A stretch of DNA of 64,000 bases from Prevotella melaninogenica (GCF_003609775.1 NZ_AP018050.1:930001-994000); one strand, 5' to 3'. Counted from the first letter of the stretch, positions 27,335 through 38,407 are shown. The notes: a model not told the origin generated them from the sequence alone. Made by a program: numbers and translations.

Positions 27335-27922
27335 CTATCTCTTATTATTTTTCAAGATTCGTTGTGCACAGTCTGCTAAAACTACCACTGCGCCTGCTAA
27401 AATACATACATCCTTGATGACAAGTCGACCTGCACCCGTAAGTAATGGGAATCCGTGCTCGCCACTACCTAAGTCTGGTACCCATGTTTCAGGGGTCGTG
27501 ACAAGGAAGGATAGCGTTCCGAATGTCATGATAATAACCAGTCCGGAGCCTACAAAACCAATCTTAGGGAACCAAATACCCAATAATGTCAAGATACCGA
27601 ATGACATGATAGCAATACCTAAGCCATGTGAGAAGGTGTAAGTATTATTTGCCTTGTGCCACTCATGCTTAACTTGATCAAACTCACCTTCTTTGAGTTT
27701 GTAGTCCTTATATTCAGGTGCATCCTTTGAATAGAAGAAACTCATAAAAGGACTGTTAGCAACGAAAGGTACAATACCCTCTGCCTCATAGTTCCAGAAC
27801 TTCAAACCACCAATCCATACGAAGATGATAAAGATGGCAATACGTATCAAATGAATACCTGTACCCTTCAGCGATGCTGCGGTGTTAAGAACGAAATCTA
27901 ATAATAATTTTACTTTGTTCAT
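27335..27922 (-). CDS. DUF417 family inner-membrane protein (YkgB-like)
   Basis: A 195-aa integral membrane protein with four hydrophobic segments (LIRIAIFIIFVWIGGLKFW, FSHGLGIAIMSFGILTLLGIW, IGFVGSGLVIIMTFGTLSFLV, LVIKDVCILAGAVVVLAD). Family hallmarks are FVWIGGLKFWNYEAEGIVPFVANSPFM and GAGRLVIKD. E. coli YkgB/RclC belongs to this family and is linked to reactive chlorine resistance; a similar role here is only possible. It is monocistronic, with a TATCTTTG element at 28056-28063 (reverse strand), which would give a long leader. Confidence 0.88.
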   Translation of the reverse strand: MNKVKLLLDFVLNTAASLKGTGIHLIRIAIFIIFVWIGGLKFWNYEAEGIVPFVANSPFMSFFYSKDAPEYKDYKLKEGEFDQVKHEWHKANNTYTFSHGLGIAIMSFGILTLLGIWFPKIGFVGSGLVIIMTFGTLSFLVTTPETWVPDLGSGEHGFPLLTGAGRLVIKDVCILAGAVVVLADCAQRILKNNKR

Positions 27923-28145
27923 AATCTGTTTTTTATTGACTTTATGTCTTGAATTTATATTTGTGTTTGTGGGTTTTACCCAGCAATTTATAGATTAAGT
28001 TTAGTCTTATCCTATTCCTTTAACCTATTTTTATCCTTATGTTTGGATTTGTCGGCAAAGATATATATTTATCTTCAAACTGCAAAGAATTATTTTGTAT
28101 TTATTCCAAATAAATCTTCACAATCCTTACTTTTCATACTTTTTT

Positions 28146-28192
28146 AAGTACTAATTACCTGAAAATACCATGTTTGTGGTATCTATTATATA
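28146..28192 (+). repeat. Decayed CRISPR repeat relic upstream of the array
   Basis: Exactly one 77-bp period before the first recognisable repeat. The core TTTGTGGTATCTA is kept in register, together with CTGAAAAT, while the promoter TA has become CA and both ends are lost. Confidence 0.7.
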
Positions 28193-28222
28193 CCCTCTTT
28201 TCCCCTTCATCAGTATGTTTCT

Positions 28223-30039
28223 CTATTGTATTTGAAAAAAATCAGTACCTTTGTGGTATCTAAAACAACGATATTGTTCGCCTTCTGTTTCCACTCGTGT
28301 TGTGATTTGCTTGAAAATCAGTACCTTTGTGGTATCTAAAACAACGGCGAATTGACTGCAAACCTTAATCTACGTGTTGTGATTTGCTTGAAAATCAGTA
28401 CCTTTGTGGTATCTAAAACAACGCACGATTAGCAGCTGTTTTAGCGTCTGAAGTTGTGATTTGCTTGAAAATCAGTACCTTTGTGGTATCTAAAACAACC
28501 CCCTTTTATAGCACATTTGCAAAGTAAACGTTGTGATTTGCTTGAAAATCAGTACCTTTGTGGTATCTAAAACAACTGAGCATCTGAGCCGTTAATACTG
28601 ATAGGCGTTGTGATTTGCTTGAAAATCAGTACCTTTGTGGTATCTAAAACAACTTTAAGAGGCAAAAGAGAGAACAGGCAGCCGTTGTGATTTGCTTGAA
28701 AATCAGTACCTTTGTGGTATCTAAAACAACGCGTGGTTATTCTGAACAAAATATGCGTGCGTTGTGATTTGCTTGAAAATCAGTACCTTTGTGGTATCTA
28801 AAACAACCAAAGCGACTTATAAGACACAAAGAAAAAGGTTGTGATTTGCTTGAAAATCAGTACCTTTGTGGTATCTAAAACAACAATAGTCAGCGGTACA
28901 ATTTAGTTCACGGCGTTGTGATTTGCTTGAAAATCAGTACCTTTGTGGTATCTAAAACAACCATTTTGCCCTAAGCCAGTAAGGAAGTCACGTTGTGATT
29001 TGCTTGAAAATCAGTACCTTTGTGGTATCTAAAACAACGGACGAACTTTATTGTATTCTAAAGAATCAGTTGTGATTTGCTTGAAAATCAGTACCTTTGT
29101 GGTATCTAAAACAACGTTGGTTTCATGCCAGTTAACCAATCCTTAGTTGTGATTTGCTTGAAAATCAGTACCTTTGTGGTATCTAAAACAACTTGCATAA
29201 CTTACTACATCTATCATATCTCGTTGTGATTTGCTTGAAAATCAGTACCTTTGTGGTATCTAAAACAACAGACAACTCGTCACACTTTAATCATGTCTGG
29301 TTGTGATTTGCTTGAAAATCAGTACCTTTGTGGTATCTAAAACAACAATACTCCTTTGTCCTCATTGTGATTAAGTGTTGTGATTTGCTTGAAAATCAGT
29401 ACCTTTGTGGTATCTAAAACAACTTATATAGAAATGGTCACCAGCTACAGCAGGTTGTGATTTGCTTGAAAATCAGTACCTTTGTGGTATCTAAAACAAC
29501 TTGTAATAGGAACAAAACTATCGGTTTGCTGTTGTGATTTGCTTGAAAATCAGTACCTTTGTGGTATCTAAAACAACCTTGTTCAACAGGCAATTTAACA
29601 AGAGCGTGTTGTGATTTGCTTGAAAATCAGTACCTTTGTGGTATCTAAAACAACACTTTCTCTTTTAGTACCTAAAGATGTTTTGTTGTGATTTGCTTGA
29701 AAATCAGTACCTTTGTGGTATCTAAAACAACCTCTTAAGGACGAGCTCGGACATACACTCCGTTGTGATTTGCTTGAAAATCAGTACCTTTGTGGTATCT
29801 AAAACAACGCAGCAATATAAGGATTAATACCAGCATCTGTTGTGATTTGCTTGAAAATCAGTACCTTTGTGGTATCTAAAACAACTATTAGTGAAGTTGT
29901 TGCTACTGCTGATAAGTTGTGATTTGCTTGAAAATCAGTACCTTTGTGGTATCTAAAACAACAGGTACTGATAGCGGTGCTTGAGTGAATTAGTTGTGAT
30001 TTGCTTGAAAATCAGTACCTTTGTGGTATCTAAAACAAC
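28223..30039 (+). CRISPR. Type II-C CRISPR array, 24 repeats and 23 spacers
   Basis: 23 intact 47-bp repeats start at 28299 and every 77 bp up to 29993, plus one degenerate repeat at 28223-28269. Spacers are 30 nt (the first 29 nt). The repeat starts GTTGTGATTTGCTTG and ends CTAAAACAAC. Inside every repeat is TACCTTTG (repeat positions 24-31), an exact Bacteroidota -7 element, with TTG at positions 2-4, 19 nt upstream. Transcription would then start near the repeat 3' end and run on the plus strand into the spacer, as in other type II-C systems. The left end holds the decayed repeats, so it is probably the old end. The array is convergent with the cas operon. Confidence 0.98.
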
Positions 30040-30113
30040 AGAAGTTGTATAATTTATTGGCTAATAGCAAGATATAAGGTTGTTATTCGAAAATAAATTG
30101 ATACTACAAAGTG

Positions 30114-30143
30114 AAATCCCATTCGTTTAGAATGGGATTTTTT
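30114..30143 (+). terminator. Terminator downstream of the CRISPR array
   Basis: 11-bp perfect stem (30114-30124 with 30130-30140), loop GTTTA, followed by a T-run on the plus strand. It lies 75 nt after the last repeat and may also serve the convergent cas operon. Confidence 0.85.
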
Positions 30144-30230
30144 ACTTTAATGACTATGCTGAGAAGGATAAGTTTTTAAGTTGTTTAAGAGGACATTGAA
30201 AGCTTGTTTTTAATTGTTAGGGTATAAAGT

Positions 30231-31512
<1,282 letters not shown>

Positions 31513-31523
31513 AGGCAATACTT

Positions 31524-34500
31524 TTACTTTATAATCTTATGTATGTTCCCTAATCGGTCGACTTCAAGTTTCCAGCAGACTGATTTAATCATTTCGCCAG
31601 TGATTGATTTCTGATTCTTTGATTGTGGACTGCCTATTCCATATTCGTTCTGGATTACTTCATGATTACAGAATTTTTCTGCAATCTTTTTATCTACATT
31701 GTAAATGAGGTTAGAAACTCTATGAGGAATAAAGTTTGCTGTTGTTCCGCTAGAATCTACAAACTTATATATTTGTCCCTTTTTAATTTCATTTTCTTCG
31801 TCTGTTTTAGGTACATATACTAAATCATTTGGAGAAAGATGAAACTTCAATGGTATACCTTTTTCATTCGCATCTGGAACTGGAGATAATCCTTGTTTCA
31901 AACGTTCTATAACTTCATTTAATGGGATGGTATTGTATGAACGATTACCTTCTTTATCTTCGTAGATTGCAAAGTAGAGATTTGTTCCTTTTTGTGCTTC
32001 AACAAACTTTGACGTTTTATTACCCGTTTCACCTACTTGGTATTTAGCTCCCTTAGGCTCTGAGACTCTGACTTTTAGAATAGGTTGGTGTCGCTTGCCA
32101 TTGTTATATTCAGTGATATGCTTATTCATCTCAGCTATTCCTTCTGGAGTAAAGGCTATGTTTGGATTATTGTCTTTTGCTTCAAGGTAGTTGCGAAGAA
32201 TCTTTTGGATACCAGTATCAGTAATGGTAGCAATGCGCTTAGCATCAAATGACGTGTCGATAGGCTTACGCGTAGCAACCATAGGCTCCTTTTCGTCACT
32301 GTATTGCCATACGTCAACTTTATTAACATATTTCATTTTTAGACGATAGTTGATGCTTTTGAAATGTGCAAGTATTTGTTTCTTATTAAACTGTTTTGTT
32401 ACTAATTTGTTGATGTAGTCACGTAGTTCCTTGTCGCAGATAGCAGGAATCTTCTCAAGTGCATCCTTTAAATTGACAGTAACTCTGCGTCGGAGGTTAA
32501 CTTGACCAAACACAGTCTCTTTATGCATAGGCTTTCTTATAGCCCACATATCTTGCCCTTTCTGCTCTGCTATTCCTTTCTTTCCATTCTTATCATACTT
32601 CTCGTAATAGTTTGTTGCCTTGTTGATGACACGCACATAATTCTTAAAGCTTACTACGACATCCTCAAGAGCTGTATGAGCATCTTGTGTGAAGGTCTCC
32701 CAAGGTTTGCGTATAATGCGATTCTTATCACAAAGCTTCTTTCTTAGGTCTTCTCTCTTCTCTTGACTCTTGGCAGATTCATTATTGAGGTAGTTGATAA
32801 TGTTATTTGATGCACAAGCTATGACGAGAGCATCCATAGCATGATGGCGATGGTCTATACGCTTCTTACTAAAGCCCCTCTGTAGTTCCAAAGGTAGTGA
32901 TGTTTGGAATACCTGTTTCCCTTCTTTGTTCTCCCAACGTCCAAAGTTTTCTGTATTGGTGAGTTTGTTGAGACGTTCAAAACGTGGATAAACGATGCTG
33001 TTCCATATATCATTCAGGCCCCAATCCTGTTTCAGGCGGTTTGTTATGCCTCCTGAGCATGCGATAACAAACTTAGATTTAGCTTCTTTTTCATCTTCTT
33101 CGCGTACAATATTAGATAGGATTGCCATCACCTTCTTACTGATATATCGACTGTCATTCATTTGACGATTAAGAAACTCCTGTGGTATGTCCTCCATTAA
33201 GAGTTTTTCCTTCTTACGTCTATTGTTGGCATAATGTTCTGTTACGAAGTTAGAATATTCCTTAGTATCGTATATCTTCACGTCACCTATCATCGTACAA
33301 TGTACGATTTCGCCACCATGTTTCTTGATGAATTCGTAACCTAACATATTACTCTTGAGCTGATTTACCTCAGCCTCACAGATGACCTTATTTGTGAATG
33401 AATCATCAAAATATCGGCTCTGTGGGATAATATGTTCTATTTGATAAGCAGATGTGAATAGTTTTGACAGAGAAATAGGTTTACCTGTATAGGGTGAACA
33501 ATACTTTTGTTCTAACCAAAGTCTGTATTTAAGTAATTCGTTTGCAGAAGGTTGTGCCATTTGAGAAATCTTAGAAATCTCAGTATATTGGGCATCCTCT
33601 TTAGTTAATTCCTGCAAGGCTCCCTCCTCGTATATTCTTAGAATTTCCTGCTGCATAGGTGAGTATGGGCGCACATTCTCAAACTCTTTTGCATTCTTGA
33701 GTTCCATTAAGAGACTCTTGATGCGCAGATTGGTATTCTCATTCTGCATAATACTTTTAGCCATACGTGCACGCTGGTCGGCTGTACTCTTCATACTCCT
33801 TCCCAATTCTATATGAATTTCATCTATGTGTCCAGCTTCCTTCCATATATCGTGCACAGTTCTGAGTGTCTCAAGGATACACTGCTCGGCGATAGGGTTA
33901 CGAAGAGAATGTTGTTTGAACCCATTGATGTATGCCATCAAGTTTTCTGGCTTTGTCCACCGCTGTATATCTGTTGCTTCAGAGTGTCGGTCATATACAA
34001 CATAGCAAGCTAACCACTCAGGAAGTCCCTGAAAGTCGGATATTTGGCAGAAAGTGCGCCCCATTCGATCTTTTATCTTCTCGTCAATATGGCCTTTTAT
34101 GATGTTTTGTATTCTATCTCTTGTCTGTTCGCAAATGTCAGTCTCATCCCACAGGTCTCCCATACGCATCACAGCCAATAGCTTCTTTATAGCTTTCTCC
34201 GAATAAGCACCATATTCTTTTTTAAATGGCTTTATTTTTAAGAAAGCATTTACAAAGTCATCATTATCATTAAGTTTTCTCAAGGCTCCTTCTGCTTCCT
34301 CCTTGGACTCTACAGAATAGAGAAGATGCCAAAGTCGGTAGTATTGTTCTTTATCATCTAACCAACTATGGTCTATACCAGCTTTGTCTAATGCTGCAAG
34401 TAGTTCGTGACGTGTTTCGTTGCAAGGGTATTTTTTCTCTTTGTCTTCAATATAGTTCCAACGGATAGGAAACTCCTTTTCCATTCCTATTTTGACTTTC

Positions 34501-36008
34501 TTTTGTTTGCAGAAGTCTTTTAATAGGGTCTCTTGATTAATGTCTTTTCTGTCGTTGAGATATGTAAACAGTCTGGTGTAGTCTTCCATAGAAGACAAAT
34601 ATTCAGAAGTGACTTCTTTATCATTAGTCCTATCAAAGAGTCTGAGGTTGATGATGAATTGCCATAGTCGGAACTCCTGATAATAAGGATTTGACTTTGC
34701 AATACATTTGATACCCTGTCGCTTGATTTCTCCAGTTTCCTTAATAACGTATTTGTAATACTCGTATGGGCAGTCTGCTATCAGTGACTTCTTACTTTTC
34801 AACGGTCTTTGATAGAAAATCAAGTCTGTAATTAAAAGATACGCCATATCCTTCTTCATCAAACTATCTTGATGAGGCTTGTTGTTGGGATATAACTCTT
34901 TGATACAGGCTATAAGCGTATCTATGTCTTTTAATTCTTTATGATGTTTTGATTGTTCACGTAGAATGGCTTCTAATTCTTTCTTGTAGAACTTTCGTTC
35001 AATTGTACGTACAAAGTTACCTCTGATTTTATCAGCGGGTTCTGAAAGTATGTGGTCATAGATAAATGTTCCAACAGTCTTACCTGATTCCTCTAAGAGA
35101 CTTTCGGTTTGTTTCTTACGTAATCCCCAATCATCTTCACTTGGCGCTCGGAAAGAACGTTTCACTTCTCCATTTTTATCCTTTTTGATGGTAACTCCAT
35201 CTATTTCGTATTCTGTTGTAACAATAAACGGTCTTACTTTCCCTATCCAGTCATTTAGCTCAATTTTGCTCTGTCGACGATATATCCAGCCGTTCTCTAA
35301 TGTAATATTATACCACGTGTTACCTCCTTTTCCTTCTTCGGCAGCCTCTATACCGACAACTTTCAGTTCATAATATTCCTCACGTTTAGTAGGATTCTCT
35401 TCGTCTTCTTCTCCACGCAGCTGGTAGTAGCCGCGTTTCTGATTAAAATTGAGTAGTATCCAAGCCAATTCTTCTTTTCTGACAGCTTGTGTAAGTGCTT
35501 TCTTGCGTAAGTAATAAAGTGTCCAGTCCAGTGGAATCTTTCTCCCATCAGCAACTATTCCCGGTTGATGATTTGCAAAATCAGCCATCATTTCATAGAA
35601 AGAATCCATAAAGAGGAAACGCATAGAACCGTCCTCTTGTTTCTCCCAAGCTAACTTAGGTTCTGCATTGTCAAGGAACTTGCCGTACGTTGTGGCTTCC
35701 TCTCGATACCATCCGATGGCATTCTCGTAGTGTGGAGGCAAGAATCCCATCACGTGTAGGACTCTGTGTAAGCGTTCTCGTCTTTGTAGCGCACGTTCTC
35801 TGATTCTTCTTATACCTCGAAAACCTGTTCGTGCAGCAGCTGGAGAGTCAGTTACTCCCTTGTCAAAGTTACTGAGTGTGTCTTGGCTCATAGGGATGAT
35901 ACGGCTGCCAAGTTTAATCTCACGTGTGTAGTTTCCGTTGTCGTCAACGCAGACTTTAGCCCAACCAATACTATTGGTTCCCAAGTCTAATCCAAGAATT
36001 GTTTTCAT
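31524..36008 (-). CDS. cas9: Cas9 effector nuclease, type II-C, 1494 aa
   Basis: RNA-guided DNA nuclease. RuvC-I is ILGLDLGTNSIGW with D8; the Arg-rich bridge helix spans about residues 62-88 (RRIRERALQRRERLHRVLHV); RuvC-II is IHIELGRSMK with E734; the HNH motif QIEHIIPQSRYFDDS has H859; RuvC-III is DHRHHAMDA with D1059. All catalytic residues are present, so it should be active. At 1494 aa it is long for a II-C enzyme (Neisseria type about 1080) and belongs with the large Bacteroidota II-C proteins that go with 47-nt repeats. It heads the operon. A TAACTTTG element at 36148-36155 suggests a leader of about 130 nt that runs antisense through the tracrRNA. Confidence 0.98.
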   Translation of the reverse strand: MKTILGLDLGTNSIGWAKVCVDDNGNYTREIKLGSRIIPMSQDTLSNFDKGVTDSPAAARTGFRGIRRIRERALQRRERLHRVLHVMGFLPPHYENAIGWYREEATTYGKFLDNAEPKLAWEKQEDGSMRFLFMDSFYEMMADFANHQPGIVADGRKIPLDWTLYYLRKKALTQAVRKEELAWILLNFNQKRGYYQLRGEEDEENPTKREEYYELKVVGIEAAEEGKGGNTWYNITLENGWIYRRQSKIELNDWIGKVRPFIVTTEYEIDGVTIKKDKNGEVKRSFRAPSEDDWGLRKKQTESLLEESGKTVGTFIYDHILSEPADKIRGNFVRTIERKFYKKELEAILREQSKHHKELKDIDTLIACIKELYPNNKPHQDSLMKKDMAYLLITDLIFYQRPLKSKKSLIADCPYEYYKYVIKETGEIKRQGIKCIAKSNPYYQEFRLWQFIINLRLFDRTNDKEVTSEYLSSMEDYTRLFTYLNDRKDINQETLLKDFCKQKKVKIGMEKEFPIRWNYIEDKEKKYPCNETRHELLAALDKAGIDHSWLDDKEQYYRLWHLLYSVESKEEAEGALRKLNDNDDFVNAFLKIKPFKKEYGAYSEKAIKKLLAVMRMGDLWDETDICEQTRDRIQNIIKGHIDEKIKDRMGRTFCQISDFQGLPEWLACYVVYDRHSEATDIQRWTKPENLMAYINGFKQHSLRNPIAEQCILETLRTVHDIWKEAGHIDEIHIELGRSMKSTADQRARMAKSIMQNENTNLRIKSLLMELKNAKEFENVRPYSPMQQEILRIYEEGALQELTKEDAQYTEISKISQMAQPSANELLKYRLWLEQKYCSPYTGKPISLSKLFTSAYQIEHIIPQSRYFDDSFTNKVICEAEVNQLKSNMLGYEFIKKHGGEIVHCTMIGDVKIYDTKEYSNFVTEHYANNRRKKEKLLMEDIPQEFLNRQMNDSRYISKKVMAILSNIVREEDEKEAKSKFVIACSGGITNRLKQDWGLNDIWNSIVYPRFERLNKLTNTENFGRWENKEGKQVFQTSLPLELQRGFSKKRIDHRHHAMDALVIACASNNIINYLNNESAKSQEKREDLRKKLCDKNRIIRKPWETFTQDAHTALEDVVVSFKNYVRVINKATNYYEKYDKNGKKGIAEQKGQDMWAIRKPMHKETVFGQVNLRRRVTVNLKDALEKIPAICDKELRDYINKLVTKQFNKKQILAHFKSINYRLKMKYVNKVDVWQYSDEKEPMVATRKPIDTSFDAKRIATITDTGIQKILRNYLEAKDNNPNIAFTPEGIAEMNKHITEYNNGKRHQPILKVRVSEPKGAKYQVGETGNKTSKFVEAQKGTNLYFAIYEDKEGNRSYNTIPLNEVIERLKQGLSPVPDANEKGIPLKFHLSPNDLVYVPKTDEENEIKKGQIYKFVDSSGTTANFIPHRVSNLIYNVDKKIAEKFCNHEVIQNEYGIGSPQSKNQKSITGEMIKSVCWKLEVDRLGNIHKIIK

Positions 36009-36047
36009 TTTTTTCTTGTTTTATTTGGTTGTTAGTTATATTCTTTC

Positions 36048-36055
36048 TATATTTG
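36048..36055 (+). promoter_or_regulatory. tracrRNA -7 promoter element
   Basis: TATATTTG, exact TAnnTTTG match, 6 nt before the anti-repeat, which places the start at the first anti-repeat bases. Confidence 0.75.
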
Positions 36056-36060
36056 CAGTA

Positions 36061-36133
36061 GATTTTTAAGCAAGTCACAATAAGGATTATTCCGTTGTGA
36101 AAACAAACAGAGCGGGGCAACTCGCTCTTTTTT
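36061..36133 (+). ncRNA. tracrRNA
   Basis: The anti-repeat 36061-36080 (GATTTTTAAGCAAGTCACAA) pairs with repeat nucleotides 2-21 over 20 consecutive positions, 18 Watson-Crick and two G-U. It is followed by a short hairpin region (TAAGGATTATTCCGTTG) and a terminator (AGAGCGGG, loop, CTCGCTCT, then six T). It is preceded by TATATTTG at the right distance. The location, just upstream of cas9 and on the opposite strand, makes it antisense to the predicted cas9 leader. Confidence 0.92.
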
Positions 36134-36147
36134 GTGTTTTATAGTGC

Positions 36148-36155
36148 CAAAGTTA
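36148..36155 (-). promoter_or_regulatory. Predicted cas9 operon -7 element
   Basis: Reverse-strand TAACTTTG with a TTG about 20 nt upstream, beyond the tracrRNA terminator. A start here gives a leader that crosses the whole tracrRNA gene in antisense. Confidence 0.5.
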
Positions 36156-36283
36156 ATATTAATTTTTTTTAAAAACAAGTGAATTCTCTTTATTTTAGTA
36201 TGCATAAACAGTTGAATTCATATTGTAGTTGAGGAAGATTCTATATTAGTTTATCATAGAATCCTATGTTATGTATAAATTAA

Positions 36284-36330
36284 ATTGCATTGCGATTAAT
36301 TTTAATCGCAATGCAATCAATTCTTTTTTT
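36284..36330. terminator. Bidirectional terminator hairpin after the PepSY gene
   Basis: 16-bp perfect stem (36284-36299 with 36302-36317), with T-rich sequence on both sides, 23 nt after the PepSY stop. Confidence 0.85.
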
Positions 36331-36339
36331 GTAATATTC

Positions 36340-37758
36340 CTACGCTTTCTTACCAGAAACAAGTACGAAGATGATGAGGATGCCGATGACGAAAATGAAG
36401 AGGAAGGAGCCTAATGCACCGGCATAGATTCTACCTGTGTGTACCTCTAAAGCAAGACTCCAAAGCGACATGGGTTTATCTTTCAATTCTTCTGGCTGTT
36501 TTGCGAAGGATGAACCTTGGAAATAGGTTGCTATACATTCCTTGTTTGTGAAATCAGAACTATAGCCAGAGATTGTCTGTTCGTCTGGTGCAGTACCCGG
36601 TATGCGGGGAGTAGAGACCATAGCATCATTGTAGTAAAGTACGACGTTATTCTTACGATCCCAGTAGAATAGACCATCGAAGGAGCCTACTATCCATGAT
36701 TTGTTGTCTGCATGTTGCCAAACATTTTGACCCATAACACTCACTGGGGGTGCTGTGGTGATAGGTGTTGGCTTGGAAGAGAGATTCTTAAGAGAGTAGA
36801 AACCTTCCGAAGTCGAGATGAGCCAATCGTGAGCTTGCTCATCATATCGAATCATTCTTAGTTTATCATTCCAAGGATTATCATTATCTAAGGTCGTACC
36901 AGGCAATGGTTTCGTACTGTTTGTGGCGAGGAGAATCATCAGTGGAGGACGTAATGCCCATCCCGTTATTGCGATAAATAGCGTTAAGGCGAATGTGTAA
37001 TGCCCAATCTTTGTATGCCAAACGACCATTGATACTGTTTTACGACGAATCCAATACCATATACCCGTCACACAAAGGATAATTAAGACGACTCCAATTC
37101 CGTCTACAATGAGCTTTCCTACGGTTCCAAACAGTGCACCACTATGCAATAACCACATTTGACGGAACAGTGATACCTTCCCCTCATTCCCCTCACCAGC
37201 TTGTAGTGTCAGACAAGTAAACTTCTTATAAGGGGCTGTAGCATAGTAGAGGTGAGAACGAGAAAGAACGATGAGCGTGTCACCATGGGTGGTGATATCT
37301 GTCAATAGTTCGTCATCCTCTTGCTTAGGTAAGTCTATTTTTTGCCAAGATGCGTTCTTTCCCAGTTTATATAAGTCTATGACGCTAACCGCAAACAGGT
37401 CATTTTGTGGAGTTTTAGCCATTCCTCGCATCTGTCGATAGTCAGCACCAGCAGGTAGACCTTGGTTGTATTCTGTGAAGTGAGAAGCAGTTGTATCAGT
37501 TTGAATGACACCCGCTGCGCCATATATGAACACTTTATCTTTGTTTTTATAATCTTTGTAGCGTAATGTTCCACGTAGTAATCCGTTGTTCCATTGGTTG
37601 AATTCATACTGACCAGGCAATATTCCACGGCTTACATTAATATCAGAAAAGAGTTGACGATGATTGAGGACAATACCTGAAAGGCAGAACATTACTAAGA
37701 AGAATGTTATGATGATACCAATCCATTTATGGTTTTTACGCCATGTTTTACGTTTCAT
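36340..37758 (-). CDS. PepSY-associated transmembrane protein
   Basis: A 472-aa inner-membrane protein of the PepSY-TM type. Membrane segments: WIGIIITFFLVMFCLSGIVL near the N-terminus (with the HKWIG start usual in the family), VDGIGVVLIILCVTGIWYWI followed by RRK, a segment after HTKIGHYTFALTLFIAITGW, and LFIFVIGILIIFVLV at the C-terminus. The long periplasmic loop (about residues 35-200) is propeller-like. In other Bacteroidota such proteins are often linked to iron or siderophore uptake, but no such neighbour is present. Monocistronic, with TAAGTTTG at 37809-37816 as a likely promoter. Confidence 0.85.
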   Translation of the reverse strand: MKRKTWRKNHKWIGIIITFFLVMFCLSGIVLNHRQLFSDINVSRGILPGQYEFNQWNNGLLRGTLRYKDYKNKDKVFIYGAAGVIQTDTTASHFTEYNQGLPAGADYRQMRGMAKTPQNDLFAVSVIDLYKLGKNASWQKIDLPKQEDDELLTDITTHGDTLIVLSRSHLYYATAPYKKFTCLTLQAGEGNEGKVSLFRQMWLLHSGALFGTVGKLIVDGIGVVLIILCVTGIWYWIRRKTVSMVVWHTKIGHYTFALTLFIAITGWALRPPLMILLATNSTKPLPGTTLDNDNPWNDKLRMIRYDEQAHDWLISTSEGFYSLKNLSSKPTPITTAPPVSVMGQNVWQHADNKSWIVGSFDGLFYWDRKNNVVLYYNDAMVSTPRIPGTAPDEQTISGYSSDFTNKECIATYFQGSSFAKQPEELKDKPMSLWSLALEVHTGRIYAGALGSFLFIFVIGILIIFVLVSGKKA

Positions 37759-37808
37759 ATCCTATTGTTTGTGTTATGTTGTTTTTTACTCAGTTCTAAA
37801 TTAGAGTA

Positions 37809-37816
37809 CAAACTTA
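37809..37816 (-). promoter_or_regulatory. -7 promoter element of the PepSY gene
   Basis: Reverse-strand TAAGTTTG, about 50 nt before the start. Confidence 0.45.
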
Positions 37817-37904
37817 CACAAAAAAGCTGTATTTCGGAACTTTTTTTGCTGTTTTTTGCTTCTTCCGAAATATGAAATCATAAAGTAAAGTTCTGTTATA
37901 TAAT

Positions 37905-38402
37905 AAGTCACACAGAGATGAAGGGTGGCTGGAGATTAATGCAATATCATGGAGGTGAGAATAGTACAAAAATCGACAAAGACGAAACATACGGCTTTCT
38001 GATAATTTTAAGGATAAATGCTTTGTGCATAAAACTCGCAAACAGCCTTCGTTGCTCCAGACATTGTCGTTGTCTTCATGGACTTCTCCAAGTCAACAGC
38101 AGCTTAGAATTATGTTATATTTTAGTCAAACAGGTAAATTCCGTTTGAGATAAGCGTACTTCATTTCTCTATAAAACAACGAAAGTGACACCTCATGATG
38201 TCGCTTTTTGTTTTGATAAGCCCTCGAAGCTATCGCTTAACCACATTGCTTTTACCTACCAACCGCAATGCTTTTGGACGTCAATAAAAATGTTATTAAC
38301 AGATAAGAAGAGTACTTTTTGTTTTTCATTTATACAACTTTTATTATATTTTAAATAGATTTATTTTAATACATAGGATTATTTATGTTTTCTTATTAAA
38401 AA
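37905..38402. other. Accessory intergenic DNA with repeat fragments
   Basis: No supported gene. It contains a CACAGAG-type fragment (TCACACAGAGATGA and GGAGGTGAGA, 37909-37960) related to the inverted repeat at 41.2-41.6 kb, and the left 59-bp direct repeat. Confidence 0.55.
38029..38087 (+). repeat. 59-bp direct repeat flanking the LRR gene, left copy
   Basis: 59 bp, four mismatches to 40665-40723. Starts ATAAAACTCGCAAACAGCC and ends TGGACTTCT. Confidence 0.9.
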
Positions 38403-38407
38403 ATGTG

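Noticed and set aside
30040..30230. Second CRISPR leader or further relic repeats right of the array
   Set aside because: Only a short GGTTGTTATTCG resemblance is seen, out of register; the stretch otherwise holds the terminator at 30114-30143.
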